64,000 bases of DNA from Verrucomicrobiota bacterium (GTDB lineage: Bacteria; Verrucomicrobiota; Verrucomicrobiia; Opitutales; Opitutaceae): the NCBI GenBank assembly GCA_023428905.1, contig JAEYWP010000016.1:310001-374000 (forward strand), given 5' to 3'. Positions 17,326 through 26,430 of the stretch are shown here, in pieces (position 1 is the stretch's first letter; every line of letters begins with the position of its first letter). The translations under genes were made by a program, and so were the position numbers. The notes below the pieces were generated by a model that saw only the letters and a list, made by a program, of their open reading frames with translations, was not told the origin of the DNA and ran no database searches.

Positions 17326-20235
17326 ATGCTGCGCTTATTGTCCCTTCCCCGCTTTGTTTTCGCCCGTGCCGGCTTGCTCCTCGGACTGATTCTCGGGGCA
17401 GCGGTGTCCCACGCGATGGTGGGCCAGCCGCGGTTTGTTGAGTTCAATGCCGAGACGAACCACTTCCCCCTGGTGCAGCGCGGTGCGGCGGCACCGATCT
17501 TCGTCGACGCGGCTGATCACCCGGGCGTGCTCAGGGTTGCGCGCGATCTCCAGGCAGACGTGAAACGTGTCACCGGCGTCACCGCCACGGTGGACACCGT
17601 CACACCGCGCGGCGACGCGGTAGTCATCATCGGTTCGGTGGACCGAAGCAGCCTGATCGCAGACCTTGCCCGGCGCGGAAAGCTGGACGTGGCGGACCTC
17701 CAGGGAAAATGGGAGGCGTCGCTTGTCCAGGTGGTGGAAGATCCCTTCCCCGGTGTGGCCCGTGCGCTGGTGATCGCAGGCAGCGACAAACGTGGAACGG
17801 TCTATGCCACCTATGATGTTTCCGAACAGGCCGGGGTCTCGCCCTGGTACTGGTGGGCGGATGTGCCGGTCGCCCCGCGTGAGCAACTTTTTGTACGCAC
17901 CGGCCGCTTCCTCACCCCCGAACCCACCGTTCGGTACCGGGGTATTTTCATCAATGACGAGGCTCCGGCCCTGACCAACTGGTCGACGGAAAAGTTTGGC
18001 GGCTTCAATCACACCTTTTACGGCCACGTCTTCGAACTGATCCTCCGGCTGCGCGGCAACTACCTTTGGCCCGCGATGTGGGGCAGTGCCTTCAACGACG
18101 ACGATCCGAAAAATCCGATCCTCGCCGATGAGTACGGCATTGTGATGGGCACCTCCCACCACGAACCGCTGATGCGTGCCCATGACGAGTGGCGCCGTTA
18201 CGGAAAGGGCGCCTGGAACTATCAGAAGAATCCCGAGGTGCTGCAGGACTTCTGGCGCAGCGGGGTCAGGCGGGTGAAGGATTTTGAAAAGATCGTTTCC
18301 ATCGGGATGCGGGGAGACGGGGACGAAGCGATGTCGGAGGACACCAACGTGGCCCTGCTCGAGTCCATCGTGGGGGATCAGCGGCGCATCCTCACCGAGG
18401 TGACGGGCCGGCCGGCGGAGCAGATTCCCCAGCTCTGGGCCCTCTACAAGGAAGTGCAGACCTATTACGAGCACGGGATGCGGGTGCCGGATGATGTCAC
18501 CCTCCTCTGGTGTGACGACAACTGGGGCAACATTCGCCGACTCCCGACCCCGGCTGAGCGCGGACGCTCTGGAGGGGCCGGTGTGTATTACCATTTCGAC
18601 TACGTGGGCGGCCCCCGCAACTACAAGTGGCTCAACACCGTCCCGATCACCAAGATCTGGGAGCAGATGCACCTGGCCTGGCGGCACGACGCCAACCGGA
18701 TCTGGATCGTCAATGTGGGGGACATCAAGCCGATGGAGTTCCCGATCGAGTTCTTTCTCACCCTGGCCTGGAACCCCGGTGCCTGGTCCTACGACCGCCT
18801 GACCGAATATGCCCGTGCCTGGGCGGCGCGCGAATTCGGATCCCGCGAGGCCGATGAGGTTGCCGCCCTGATCCAGGGCTACACCCGCCTGAACGGCCGC
18901 AGAAAGCCGGAGATGCTGTCGCCCGAAACGTTCAGCCTGGTCAACTACCGCGAAGCCGACCGGGTCCTGGAGGAGTGGCGCGACCTGACTGCCCGGGCCG
19001 AGCGGCAGTTTGAGCGCCTGCCGCCCGAGGCGCGTGACGCGTATTTCCAACTGGTGCTTTATCCGGTAAAGGCCAGCGCGATGGTCCACGAGATCCATGT
19101 GTCCGCGGGACTCAACCGTCTGTACGTGCGGCAGGGCCGGAGCGAAGCAGGTATCCAGGCGGCGCGTACGCGAGAGCTGTTCGCGGCGGAAGGGGCGTTG
19201 TCCCGAGCTTATCACTCCCTGGGCGGCGGCCGCTGGAACCATATGATGTCGCAGGTCAAGCTGGGCTACACCTACTGGCAGCAGCCGGAGATCGAGGCGA
19301 TGCCGGCTGTGTCCGAGGTGCGTGCCCGTGCCGGTTCATCCCTCGCGGTCGCGTTGGAGGGTAGTGAGACGGCCCATCCCTCCTACGGCGCGCGCCCCGC
19401 CATCCTGCCCGTGCTCGACGCGCTCAGCCGCGGCACCCGCTGGATTGAGGTCTTCAATCGCGGCCAGCAGCCCTTCGCCTTTACCGCCCGCGCCAGCCAG
19501 CCGTGGGTGACGCTCTCGACCTCCGGAGGCACGGTGAGCCACCAGGTCAGGATCGAGGTCGGAGCGGAGTGGGACGCTGTCCCTGACGGTGCCAGCACCG
19601 CCGAGATCGCGATCGAGTCCGCCGCGGGTGAACGTGTGGTGGTGAAGCTCCCCGTCCACAAGCCGGAGTCGCTGGCCGCCCTGCGCGGCCACGTTGAGAC
19701 CGACCGGCAGGTCGCGATCGAGGCGCCCCATTTCACCCGCGCGATCGGCGACCCGGAGGTGTCCTGGAAGGTGCTGAAGGACTTCGGCCGCACCGTCGGC
19801 GGCGTCACCGTTTTCCCCGTCAGTGCCAAGGAGCGGGTGCCGCAGGGCGAGTCTCCGCGTCTCGAATACGAGGTGCACCTCTCGTCGTCCGGCGAGGTGA
19901 AGGTGGAGCTCCACTGCGCCCCGTCCCTCGACTACCAGTCCGGCGAGGGCCTGCGCCTGGCGGTCTCTTTCGACGACGCGGCCCCGACCGTGCTCAAGCT
20001 CGACACCTGGAAAACCCTCCAGACCTGGGAGCAGGCGGTGGGGGAGGGCGTGCGCAAGGTGGTCAGCACCCATGCGCTGTCCCAGCCCGGCAACCATGTT
20101 CTCAAGATCTGGATGGTCACGCCGGGCGTGGTGCTCCAGCGTGTGGTGATCGATGCCGGCGGCGTCCGCCCGAGCTACCTGGGGCCTCCGGAAAGCCCGC
20201 TCGTGCGCGACGGGGTGTTGCGCGCTGCCCCGTGA
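17326..20235 (+). CDS. GH115 xylan alpha-1,2-glucuronidase, exported
   Basis: 969 residues, the normal GH115 size. Removes (4-O-methyl-)glucuronic acid side chains from polymeric glucuronoxylan, including internal positions. The N-terminus is a Sec signal peptide (basic MLRLLSLPRFVFAR, hydrophobic GLLLGLILGAAVSHA). An N-terminal GH20b-like domain (about 60-185) is followed by the catalytic GH115 barrel (about 190-530; RYRGIFINDEAP, LRLRGNYLWPAMWGSAF, MRGDGDEAM, LLWCDDNWGNIRRLP), a helical domain, and the C-terminal GH115_C beta domain (about 790-960). First gene of a plus-strand run with uxuA (26-base gap) and an SDR, linking side-chain release to glucuronate catabolism. Confidence 0.95.
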   Translation: MLRLLSLPRFVFARAGLLLGLILGAAVSHAMVGQPRFVEFNAETNHFPLVQRGAAAPIFVDAADHPGVLRVARDLQADVKRVTGVTATVDTVTPRGDAVVIIGSVDRSSLIADLARRGKLDVADLQGKWEASLVQVVEDPFPGVARALVIAGSDKRGTVYATYDVSEQAGVSPWYWWADVPVAPREQLFVRTGRFLTPEPTVRYRGIFINDEAPALTNWSTEKFGGFNHTFYGHVFELILRLRGNYLWPAMWGSAFNDDDPKNPILADEYGIVMGTSHHEPLMRAHDEWRRYGKGAWNYQKNPEVLQDFWRSGVRRVKDFEKIVSIGMRGDGDEAMSEDTNVALLESIVGDQRRILTEVTGRPAEQIPQLWALYKEVQTYYEHGMRVPDDVTLLWCDDNWGNIRRLPTPAERGRSGGAGVYYHFDYVGGPRNYKWLNTVPITKIWEQMHLAWRHDANRIWIVNVGDIKPMEFPIEFFLTLAWNPGAWSYDRLTEYARAWAAREFGSREADEVAALIQGYTRLNGRRKPEMLSPETFSLVNYREADRVLEEWRDLTARAERQFERLPPEARDAYFQLVLYPVKASAMVHEIHVSAGLNRLYVRQGRSEAGIQAARTRELFAAEGALSRAYHSLGGGRWNHMMSQVKLGYTYWQQPEIEAMPAVSEVRARAGSSLAVALEGSETAHPSYGARPAILPVLDALSRGTRWIEVFNRGQQPFAFTARASQPWVTLSTSGGTVSHQVRIEVGAEWDAVPDGASTAEIAIESAAGERVVVKLPVHKPESLAALRGHVETDRQVAIEAPHFTRAIGDPEVSWKVLKDFGRTVGGVTVFPVSAKERVPQGESPRLEYEVHLSSSGEVKVELHCAPSLDYQSGEGLRLAVSFDDAAPTVLKLDTWKTLQTWEQAVGEGVRKVVSTHALSQPGNHVLKIWMVTPGVVLQRVVIDAGGVRPSYLGPPESPLVRDGVLRAAP

Positions 20236-20261
20236 GCTCCTGATCCTTCCCTGATCCCATC

Positions 20262-21329
20262 ATGAAACTTGGACTCGGTTTGTACCGACACATGCTAACC
20301 CGGGAGAACTTCCAGTTCGCCCGACAGGCTGGAGCCACGCACCTGGTGATTCACCTGGTGGACTATTTCCGTGGCGGCTCCCACAAGCACAAGGAGGACC
20401 AGCCAACCGGGACGGACCGTGGCTGGGGCATTGCGGGAGATCCCGACAAACTCTGGACGCTGGAGGAAATGGTGACCATCCGGAGCCAGATCGAGGACGC
20501 GGGCCTGAAACTAGAGGCGATCGAAAATTTCGATCCCGCCCACTGGCACGACATCCTGCTGGACGGTCCGAAACGGTCCCTCCACATCGAGAACGTGAAG
20601 ACGATCATCCGCCGGATGGGCAAGGCGGGCATCCCGGTGATGGGGTATAACTTCAGCATCGCCGGCGTAGCCGGGCGCACGACCGGCAACTACGCGCGTG
20701 GCGCCGCCCCCTCCGTTGGCATGGAAGGTCCGTACGACCTGCCCATGACCAATGGCATGGTTTGGAACATGATCGTCGATGAGAACGCTCCCGCGGGCAC
20801 ACTCCCTTCGATCAGCCACGACGAACTCTGGAGTCGTCTCGAGCGTTTCCTTTCCGAGATCATCCCGGTGGCGGAGGAGGCCGGCGTGCGACTGGCCGCG
20901 CACCCGGATGATCCGCCGATGCCGACGGTGCGTGGCCAGCCGCGCCTGGTGTACCAGCCGAGCCACTACCAGAGGCTGATCGACCTCAACCTGAGCCCGT
21001 CCAACACGCTGGAGTTTTGCATCGGCTCCCTGGCGGAGATGACGGAGGGCGACATCTACGAGGTCGTCGACCAGTACAGCCGGCAGAACCGCCTCGGTTA
21101 CGTGCACTTCCGGAACGTCACCGGCAAGGTGCCGTATTACAAGGAGACCTTCATCGACGACGGTGATGTGGATATGCTGCAGGTGATCCAGATCCTGAAG
21201 CGGAACAACTTCCAGGGCGTCTTGATTCCCGATCACGCCCCCCAGATGTCGTGCGGCGCTCCCTGGCACGCCGGCATGGCCTACGCGATGGGTTTCATGA
21301 AGGCGGCGATGAAGGTTGCGGGCGCGTGA
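20262..21329 (+). CDS. uxuA: Mannonate dehydratase
   Basis: 355 residues. Converts D-mannonate to 2-keto-3-deoxygluconate, a step of glucuronate breakdown. TIM-barrel UxuA family: the sequence shows the long shared blocks KLEAIENFDPAHWHDILL, MGYNFSIAGVAGR and RLAAHPDDPPMPTVRG (His/Asp metal ligands), then YVHFRNVTGKVPYYKETFIDDGD and LIPDHAP. ATG at 20262 behind the pyrimidine-rich leader GATCCTTCCCTGATCCCATC. Located between GH115 and an SDR, forming an operon that handles the released glucuronate. Confidence 0.95.
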   Translation: MKLGLGLYRHMLTRENFQFARQAGATHLVIHLVDYFRGGSHKHKEDQPTGTDRGWGIAGDPDKLWTLEEMVTIRSQIEDAGLKLEAIENFDPAHWHDILLDGPKRSLHIENVKTIIRRMGKAGIPVMGYNFSIAGVAGRTTGNYARGAAPSVGMEGPYDLPMTNGMVWNMIVDENAPAGTLPSISHDELWSRLERFLSEIIPVAEEAGVRLAAHPDDPPMPTVRGQPRLVYQPSHYQRLIDLNLSPSNTLEFCIGSLAEMTEGDIYEVVDQYSRQNRLGYVHFRNVTGKVPYYKETFIDDGDVDMLQVIQILKRNNFQGVLIPDHAPQMSCGAPWHAGMAYAMGFMKAAMKVAGA

Positions 21330-21352
21330 CCAAAACGAAAACTCACGCCTCC

Positions 21353-22123
21353 ATGAGTACCCAGTTTTCTGATGTGTTTTCCCTGCGGGGTGAGCTCGCC
21401 CTCATCACCGGCGGCGGCACCGGCATCGGCCTCGCCATGGCCCGCAGCATGCAGGCGGCGGGAGCGACGGTGGTCCTGGTCGGACGCCGGGAAAGCGAGC
21501 TCCAGACGGCGGCCAAGTCCATCGGCCAGGGCGTCGGTTATGTCGTCCACGACATCACCCAGTTTGACGCTGCACAGACGCTGGTGGACCGCGTAACGAA
21601 GGACTTCGGGCCGATCTCGATCCTGGTGAACAACGCCGGTATCCACCTGAAAAAGCCCGCGGTCGACACGTCCGTGGAAGAGTTCCAAAAGGTGCTTTCG
21701 ACCCACATTTTGGGAGCGCATGCGCTGACCCGCTTGATTGTGCCTGGGATGATCGAGCGCAAACGTGGGTCGGTGCTGTTCACAGCGTCGATGGCCTCGT
21801 TGTTCGGCATCCCGCTGGTGATCGCCTACACCGCGGCAAAATCGGCGATGGGAGGGATGGTCAAAGGTTACGCCACGGAGTTGTCCCCGCACGGAATCCG
21901 CGTGAATGCGATCGCGCCGGGCTGGATCGAAACGGAAATGTCGCGCAAGGCGATGGACGGGGATCCGGCGCGCAAAGCGAAGATTCTTGGACGCACGCCG
22001 ATGGCCAAATTTGGCAAGCCCGAGGACATCGGCTGGGCCGCGGTGTACCTGTCGTCACCCGCGGCGGCGTTCGTCACCGGCGTCATGCTGCCGGTGGACG
22101 GCGGTGTCAGCGTCGGCTTCTAG
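21353..22123 (+). CDS. SDR-family oxidoreductase, probable fructuronate reductase (D-mannonate oxidoreductase)
   Basis: 256 residues. Classical short-chain dehydrogenase: cofactor motif TGGGTGIG, NNAG, catalytic Ser in TASMASL, and YTAAK for the Tyr/Lys pair. The position directly after uxuA (23-base gap) suggests reduction of fructuronate to mannonate; SDR-type UxuB enzymes are known in Bacillus (YjmF). No long-chain UxuB is seen in the window apart from the UxaB-like gene. KduD- or gluconate-dehydrogenase-like activities remain possible. The ATG at 21353 is the family-consistent start; a terminator follows 18 bases after the stop. Confidence 0.85.
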   Translation: MSTQFSDVFSLRGELALITGGGTGIGLAMARSMQAAGATVVLVGRRESELQTAAKSIGQGVGYVVHDITQFDAAQTLVDRVTKDFGPISILVNNAGIHLKKPAVDTSVEEFQKVLSTHILGAHALTRLIVPGMIERKRGSVLFTASMASLFGIPLVIAYTAAKSAMGGMVKGYATELSPHGIRVNAIAPGWIETEMSRKAMDGDPARKAKILGRTPMAKFGKPEDIGWAAVYLSSPAAAFVTGVMLPVDGGVSVGF

Positions 22124-22141
22124 CGCGACGCGCCTGCCCAA

Positions 22142-22174
22142 CAAAAACGCAGCCGGGTGCGGCTGCGTTTTTTT
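22142..22174 (+). terminator. Intrinsic terminator of the GH115-uxuA-SDR operon
   Basis: ACGCAGCC and GGCTGCGT arms around the loop GGGTGC, followed by seven T and preceded by an A run, 18 bases after the SDR stop. Confidence 0.88.
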
Positions 22175-22199
22175 GTGGGCAGGGGGCCACGTTTCCTGA

Positions 22200-22290
22200 T
22201 GTAGGCCGGGTGCCCTCACCCGGCATCCTTTGATCGCGCGGCCGAGTCGCGCGCTGCGACGGTGAAGCCGGGTGGGGGCACCCGCCTACA
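22200..22290. repeat. Inverted pair of REP-like palindromes (BIME-like), copies 2 and 3
   Basis: The first copy (22200-22224) reads TGTAGGCCGGGTGCC then CTCACCCGGC. The second (22267-22290) is the reverse complement apart from one missing C and one substitution. A 42-base GC-rich spacer separates them. Located between the operon terminator and the convergent GH43 gene. Related single copies occur at 12374-12398 and 50343-50366. Confidence 0.75.
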
Positions 22291-22310
22291 CGAACAGATG
22301 CGGGCTTGGG

Positions 22311-24062
22311 TCAGGGTTTTTCGAGGCGGGCGTGCGGGCCGACGGTGGCGCCGACGAAACCACCCGCGGTTTCCGTGGAGATGATGCGGGCGTCGGCGGT
22401 AGCGAGGCGGGACCAGGTCGTGGACGAGGCTGCCGCGGCGGGGGCAGGTGCGGACGAGTCGATTGCACCGGTTGCGGATGTCTTGGCCGGGACAGGGCTG
22501 GTCGCATGGCTAAAGGTCAGTTCCTCCCCCTTGCCCTCGATCCTCAGCAGCAGGCCGTCTGTCGGGGGGAGCGCAACCTTGGCGATGGTCTCCGGACCCG
22601 CCCCATGGAGTCGCTCCACAAACAGTTGCAGACCTTCACCGTGGCGACGGACGCCGGCGAAGAAGTGGTGCTTTTCTCCCTGGAAGAGGGCGAGACCGGA
22701 CGCGACACCCGCGCTGGTGGGCGGGGTGAGGGCGAGGGTTGCGGAAAACGTCGAATGCTGGAGCCGACGTGCGAGGAAACTTGGCGTGCCCGTGCCGCTC
22801 AGGGCGTCGGCCCGGGGCGTGAGGACCAGGTGTCCAGGCGCGGCCGTCAGATCCCACCAAGGCTGCTTCGGCGCGCGCAGCGTGATCCAGAGGCTGGAGA
22901 GCGCGGCCGCGTCGAAGTCGTCGCGCCAGGTGAAATTCCCCGTCCAGGGCGTGGCCTGTGCCTGGTCAATGGATACACCCTTGGGCGCGCGGACCTGATA
23001 AGGCACACGCTTGCCGGCGGAGAGAATCCGGGGCCAGCCCCCCTGGGGCCAATCCACCGGCAGAAGGAATGTCTCGCGGCCGGTGGCGTAATGATTTGCT
23101 CCGGAGAAAGGCCGGCAGGCGAGGAAGACCGCCCACCAATTGCCATCCGGGCCTTCCACCAGGTCGGCGTGGCCGGTCGAGGTCACCGCCTGGGGCGCAG
23201 TCGGATCGAGGTCGCGCTGCGTCAGGATCGGATTTTGGTCCCAAGGAATCCAGGGCCCCAGCAAGTTCTCGGCGCGGAAGACCACCTGCGAATGTTCGAG
23301 GCTGGTGCCGCCTTCCGCGCAGGACAGGAAATAGGCGCCGTCCTTGCGGTAGATATGCGGACCCTCGATCCAGACCGGCTTCTTTGAGAGGTCGACCCCG
23401 CCGTTGATGATGAGAGTGCGCGGGCCGACCATGCGCAGGGCGACGGGATCGAACTCCTGTATCCAGATTGCGCGGTGGCCGCTGTACAGCGGAGTGCCTT
23501 CGGGGGCGCCGTTGTTGACCATCCAGGCGCGGCCGTCCTCGTCGAAGAAGAGCGACGGGTCGATGCCTTCAAAATCGAACCAGACGGGATCGGACCAGGG
23601 GCCGGCCGGGTCCTTGGCCGTCATGACGAAGTTGCCCCCGGCGTCCACCATCGTGCAGACCACGTAAAAGGTGCCGTTGTGGTGGGAGATCGCCGGGGCA
23701 AAAATGGCGCGAGACACGCCCAGTTTCTCGTAGTTGAGCTGATCGGGCCGCGTGATCACATGGCCCAGCTGAGTCCAGTTCACCAGGTCGCGGCTGTGAA
23801 AAATCGGAATCCCGGGGAAGTAGGCGAACGTGGAATTGATCAGGTAATAGTCGTCGCCCACCCGGCAGATGCTCGGGTCCGGATAAAATCCTGCCAGGAT
23901 GGGATTCTGGAAGTGTCCGGGCGGCAGCGGGTGCGAAAACGCGGCATCTTTCCCGGTGTATTCAAACCAGTCGAAACGGACGGGTGCAGCGGGGGTGGCT
24001 GCGCCCAGTTGCGAGAGCAGGGACGAGCCAAGGCAGAGGAGGGGAAACAGGATGCGTTTCAT
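22311..24062 (-). CDS. GH43 beta-xylosidase/alpha-arabinofuranosidase, exported
   Basis: 583 residues with a Sec signal peptide (MKRILFPLLCLGSSLLSQLGAA). The five-blade propeller shows the GH43 triad regions: base Asp in NPILAGFYPDPSICR, Asp in GIDPSLFFDEDG and acid Glu in WIEGPHIYRKDG. A C-terminal beta-sandwich (about 365-560; FTWRDDFDAAALSSLWITLR) resembles the DUF1349/GH43_C2 domain of xylosidases. It removes xylose or arabinose from xylan oligomers; exact specificity cannot be read. An Ala/Ser/Pro-rich linker sits near residues 530-545. It lies 86 bases downstream of the GH67 gene on the same strand. Confidence 0.9.
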   Translation of the reverse strand: MKRILFPLLCLGSSLLSQLGAATPAAPVRFDWFEYTGKDAAFSHPLPPGHFQNPILAGFYPDPSICRVGDDYYLINSTFAYFPGIPIFHSRDLVNWTQLGHVITRPDQLNYEKLGVSRAIFAPAISHHNGTFYVVCTMVDAGGNFVMTAKDPAGPWSDPVWFDFEGIDPSLFFDEDGRAWMVNNGAPEGTPLYSGHRAIWIQEFDPVALRMVGPRTLIINGGVDLSKKPVWIEGPHIYRKDGAYFLSCAEGGTSLEHSQVVFRAENLLGPWIPWDQNPILTQRDLDPTAPQAVTSTGHADLVEGPDGNWWAVFLACRPFSGANHYATGRETFLLPVDWPQGGWPRILSAGKRVPYQVRAPKGVSIDQAQATPWTGNFTWRDDFDAAALSSLWITLRAPKQPWWDLTAAPGHLVLTPRADALSGTGTPSFLARRLQHSTFSATLALTPPTSAGVASGLALFQGEKHHFFAGVRRHGEGLQLFVERLHGAGPETIAKVALPPTDGLLLRIEGKGEELTFSHATSPVPAKTSATGAIDSSAPAPAAAASSTTWSRLATADARIISTETAGGFVGATVGPHARLEKP

Positions 24063-24148
24063 GAGGGTTCAGAAAAAAAGCCGGGTGGGGACTTGAGGGG
24101 AGGAACATCGCCCGGACCGCCGGGCCCGGGCCAGGAGGTGGCGGCAGG

Positions 24149-26311
24149 TCAGGCCGGGTCGCCGGGCACAAAAAGCCGCTGGATCCTTTTGTAGTGCTCA
24201 AGCGGATGCTCCGGTTTTTCCACGCCCTCGGGAAAGGGTTTCTTTGAGAAGGTCTGGAAGTAGAGCAGGCATGCATTCTTGTACTCGCGGGCCTCGCGAA
24301 GCTGGCGGGCGAGCAGCATGCGCACGTGTTCGAAGCGGGCGGCATCGATCCTGGGCTCGAGGGACGCCCAGGCGCCCTGCCAACCGCGGACCGTATCCAC
24401 ACCGTGCTGGTAACGAAGGGCTAGTTCGTCCCAAAGGGTCCGCCCCGACTTCATCGGATGGGTCCAGGGGACGTGGTGGAACCAGAGGAGGAGGTTTTCC
24501 GGCACCGCGTCGACGCTCCCCCAGCGACGTTGGATCTCCGGCGCGTATTGCAGGATGGCGCCGGAGCCCTTCGCGGACCTGTCGAAGCCGACGCCGTCGG
24601 CGCTGGCCCGGTGGTAATAGACGGACGTCCAGTCGGCGCGACCTTCATCCACCCAAGGTCCCGGTCCATAGTGATGTCCGCGTGCCATGATGTGGTGGAG
24701 GCCGAGCGGCATGGAGTAGTCCACCACCGCCTCGCGCGACTGCATCAGCATCGGCACGATCGTCGCACTCACCTGTGCGTCCGCGGAGAATGTCTGGCGG
24801 GTCCACTCGTCCGCGATGGCGCGCGAATCGAGTTGATGATTCCAGGCGAGGCGACCGAAGGCGTACCAGTTGGACTGGGCGAGCGGGTGGCCGGTCCAGT
24901 TGCGGTCATTGCCGATGTTGGCCACCCCGGCGATGACGGAGAGCGGCCGGCGGTCGAGGGATCCGTCAATCACGCGGGCCACGGTGGAACCCGCGCCCTG
25001 CGCGAAGGTATCGGCGTCGAGGACCTCCTCGAAGAGCGGAGCGAGGTAGGCGAGGTGGTACGCACCGCCGAGGTACTCCTGCGTGATCTGCACTTCGAGG
25101 CCCAGATTGGACCTGGGCATGGCGCCGAAAAGCGGGTGGAAGGGCTCGCGCGGCATGAAGTCGATCGCGCCGTTCTTGATCTGCACGACCACGTTGTCGC
25201 GGAAGGTGCCGTCGAGCGGCTGGAATTCGCTATAAGCCTGTTTGGCGCGATCGTCCGGGACGTTGTGGTCGTAGACAAAGGCGCGCCACATCACGATGCC
25301 GCCATGGGGGGCGAGGGCGTCGGCCAGCATGTTCGCACCGTCGGCGTGGGTCCGCTTGTAGTCCTGGGGGCCCGGCTGCCCCTCGGAATTGGCCTTCACG
25401 AGAAAGCCGCCGAAGTCGGGGATGGCGGCGTAGATGGCGGCAACGCGTTCCTTCCACCAGGCAGCCACGGCGGGATCGAGCGGATCGGCGGTGGGAAGCC
25501 CTCCGATCTCGCGGGGGGCGCTAAAACGCGCGGTCAAATAAACCTTGAGACCGTAGGGGCGGAAGACATTAGCCAGCGCCGCCACCTTGGCGATGTAGTC
25601 GGGCGTCAGCACGGTGGCGTTTGCGTTCACGTTGGTCAGCACGGTGCCATTGATGCCGATGGAGGCGTTGGCGCGCGCGTAGTCGCGGTAGCGGGGGTTG
25701 ACCACGTCGGGGAGGGAGAACCATTCCCAGAGGGAGTGGCCGGCCTGGCCGCGCTCAACAAAGCCGTCGAGGTTGTCCCAGTGATTGAGGACACGCCGCT
25801 GGATCTTCGGCGCCTCGGCCAGGTTGATGGTCGAGAGATCGGTGCCCGACTGCACGTGTCGCAGGAGTGCGAATACACCATACAGCACGCCGATATCCTC
25901 ATTCGCGGCGAGGACGAGGACGTCGCCGCCCGCGCGCGCGACCCGCGTCAGCAGAAAGCCTTCGGTGCCCAGGGTGGCGAGGCGCGGGGCGAGCCCGAGT
26001 TCGGCCAGTTGGGGAAGGGTGGCAGGGGTGCCGACAAGGAGCGCGGCGGCGGGTCCGGCCCCGGTGTGCACGGCGGGGGGACGTCCCAGCAGGCTGGAGA
26101 GACCGGAGGTCAGTTCCTCCCGCGCCGCGGCGAGGGTGGGGCTATCACCGGGGAGGGCGATGCCGGCGGCAAGTGCGTCGACCGCAGGCTGGGCCAGGCT
26201 GGCAGGCAGGGGTTCGTACCGTAGCCAGAGCCGGTAGCCGTCTTCGGCGCGGATGGTCGAAAGCAGAAGGGTGAAGAGGGCGAGGAGGGGCGTGAGGCGT
26301 CGCAGGAGCAT
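24149..26311 (-). CDS. aguA: GH67 alpha-glucuronidase
   Basis: 720 residues. Releases (4-O-methyl-)glucuronate from the non-reducing end of aldouronic acids. A signal-like N-terminus (MLLRRLTPLLALFTLLLSTIRA) is followed by the N-terminal GH67 domain (about 30-150), a barrel with GFLVKANSEGQPGPQDYKRTHADG (acid Glu) and IDFMPREPFHPLFG plus LEVQITQEYLG for the inverting base residues, and a helical C-terminal domain (YHRASADGVGFDR, WFHHVPWTHPMKSG). The open frame extends to 27061, but the extra 250 residues are antisense/off-frame over the transporter gene, so ATG 26309-26311 is used. Works with GH115 and GH52 in this locus. Confidence 0.95.
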   Translation of the reverse strand: MLLRRLTPLLALFTLLLSTIRAEDGYRLWLRYEPLPASLAQPAVDALAAGIALPGDSPTLAAAREELTSGLSSLLGRPPAVHTGAGPAAALLVGTPATLPQLAELGLAPRLATLGTEGFLLTRVARAGGDVLVLAANEDIGVLYGVFALLRHVQSGTDLSTINLAEAPKIQRRVLNHWDNLDGFVERGQAGHSLWEWFSLPDVVNPRYRDYARANASIGINGTVLTNVNANATVLTPDYIAKVAALANVFRPYGLKVYLTARFSAPREIGGLPTADPLDPAVAAWWKERVAAIYAAIPDFGGFLVKANSEGQPGPQDYKRTHADGANMLADALAPHGGIVMWRAFVYDHNVPDDRAKQAYSEFQPLDGTFRDNVVVQIKNGAIDFMPREPFHPLFGAMPRSNLGLEVQITQEYLGGAYHLAYLAPLFEEVLDADTFAQGAGSTVARVIDGSLDRRPLSVIAGVANIGNDRNWTGHPLAQSNWYAFGRLAWNHQLDSRAIADEWTRQTFSADAQVSATIVPMLMQSREAVVDYSMPLGLHHIMARGHHYGPGPWVDEGRADWTSVYYHRASADGVGFDRSAKGSGAILQYAPEIQRRWGSVDAVPENLLLWFHHVPWTHPMKSGRTLWDELALRYQHGVDTVRGWQGAWASLEPRIDAARFEHVRMLLARQLREAREYKNACLLYFQTFSKKPFPEGVEKPEHPLEHYKRIQRLFVPGDPA

Positions 26312-26333
26312 GGTCACGGGGGGCTGAAATGGA

Positions 26334-26358
26334 ATCGGCCCCATCCGTTGGGGCCGAT
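26334..26358 (-). terminator. Perfect hairpin between the GPH transporter and GH67 genes
   Basis: 10-base arms ATCGGCCCCA and TGGGGCCGAT with a 5-base loop, 73 bases after the transporter stop (minus strand) and just upstream of the GH67 start. On the minus strand only a weak T-rich tail follows, so it may be a processing or attenuation hairpin rather than a full terminator. Confidence 0.5.
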
Positions 26359-26430
26359 GTTTCCCCCGCGGAGGCCGCGGGGAAGAGAGGGCAAACCGGG
26401 CGGCGCAACGAGCGCGCCGCCGCGCGAAAA

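Noticed and set aside
17335..19242. 635-codon minus-strand open frame
   Set aside because: Antisense shadow of the GH115 gene.
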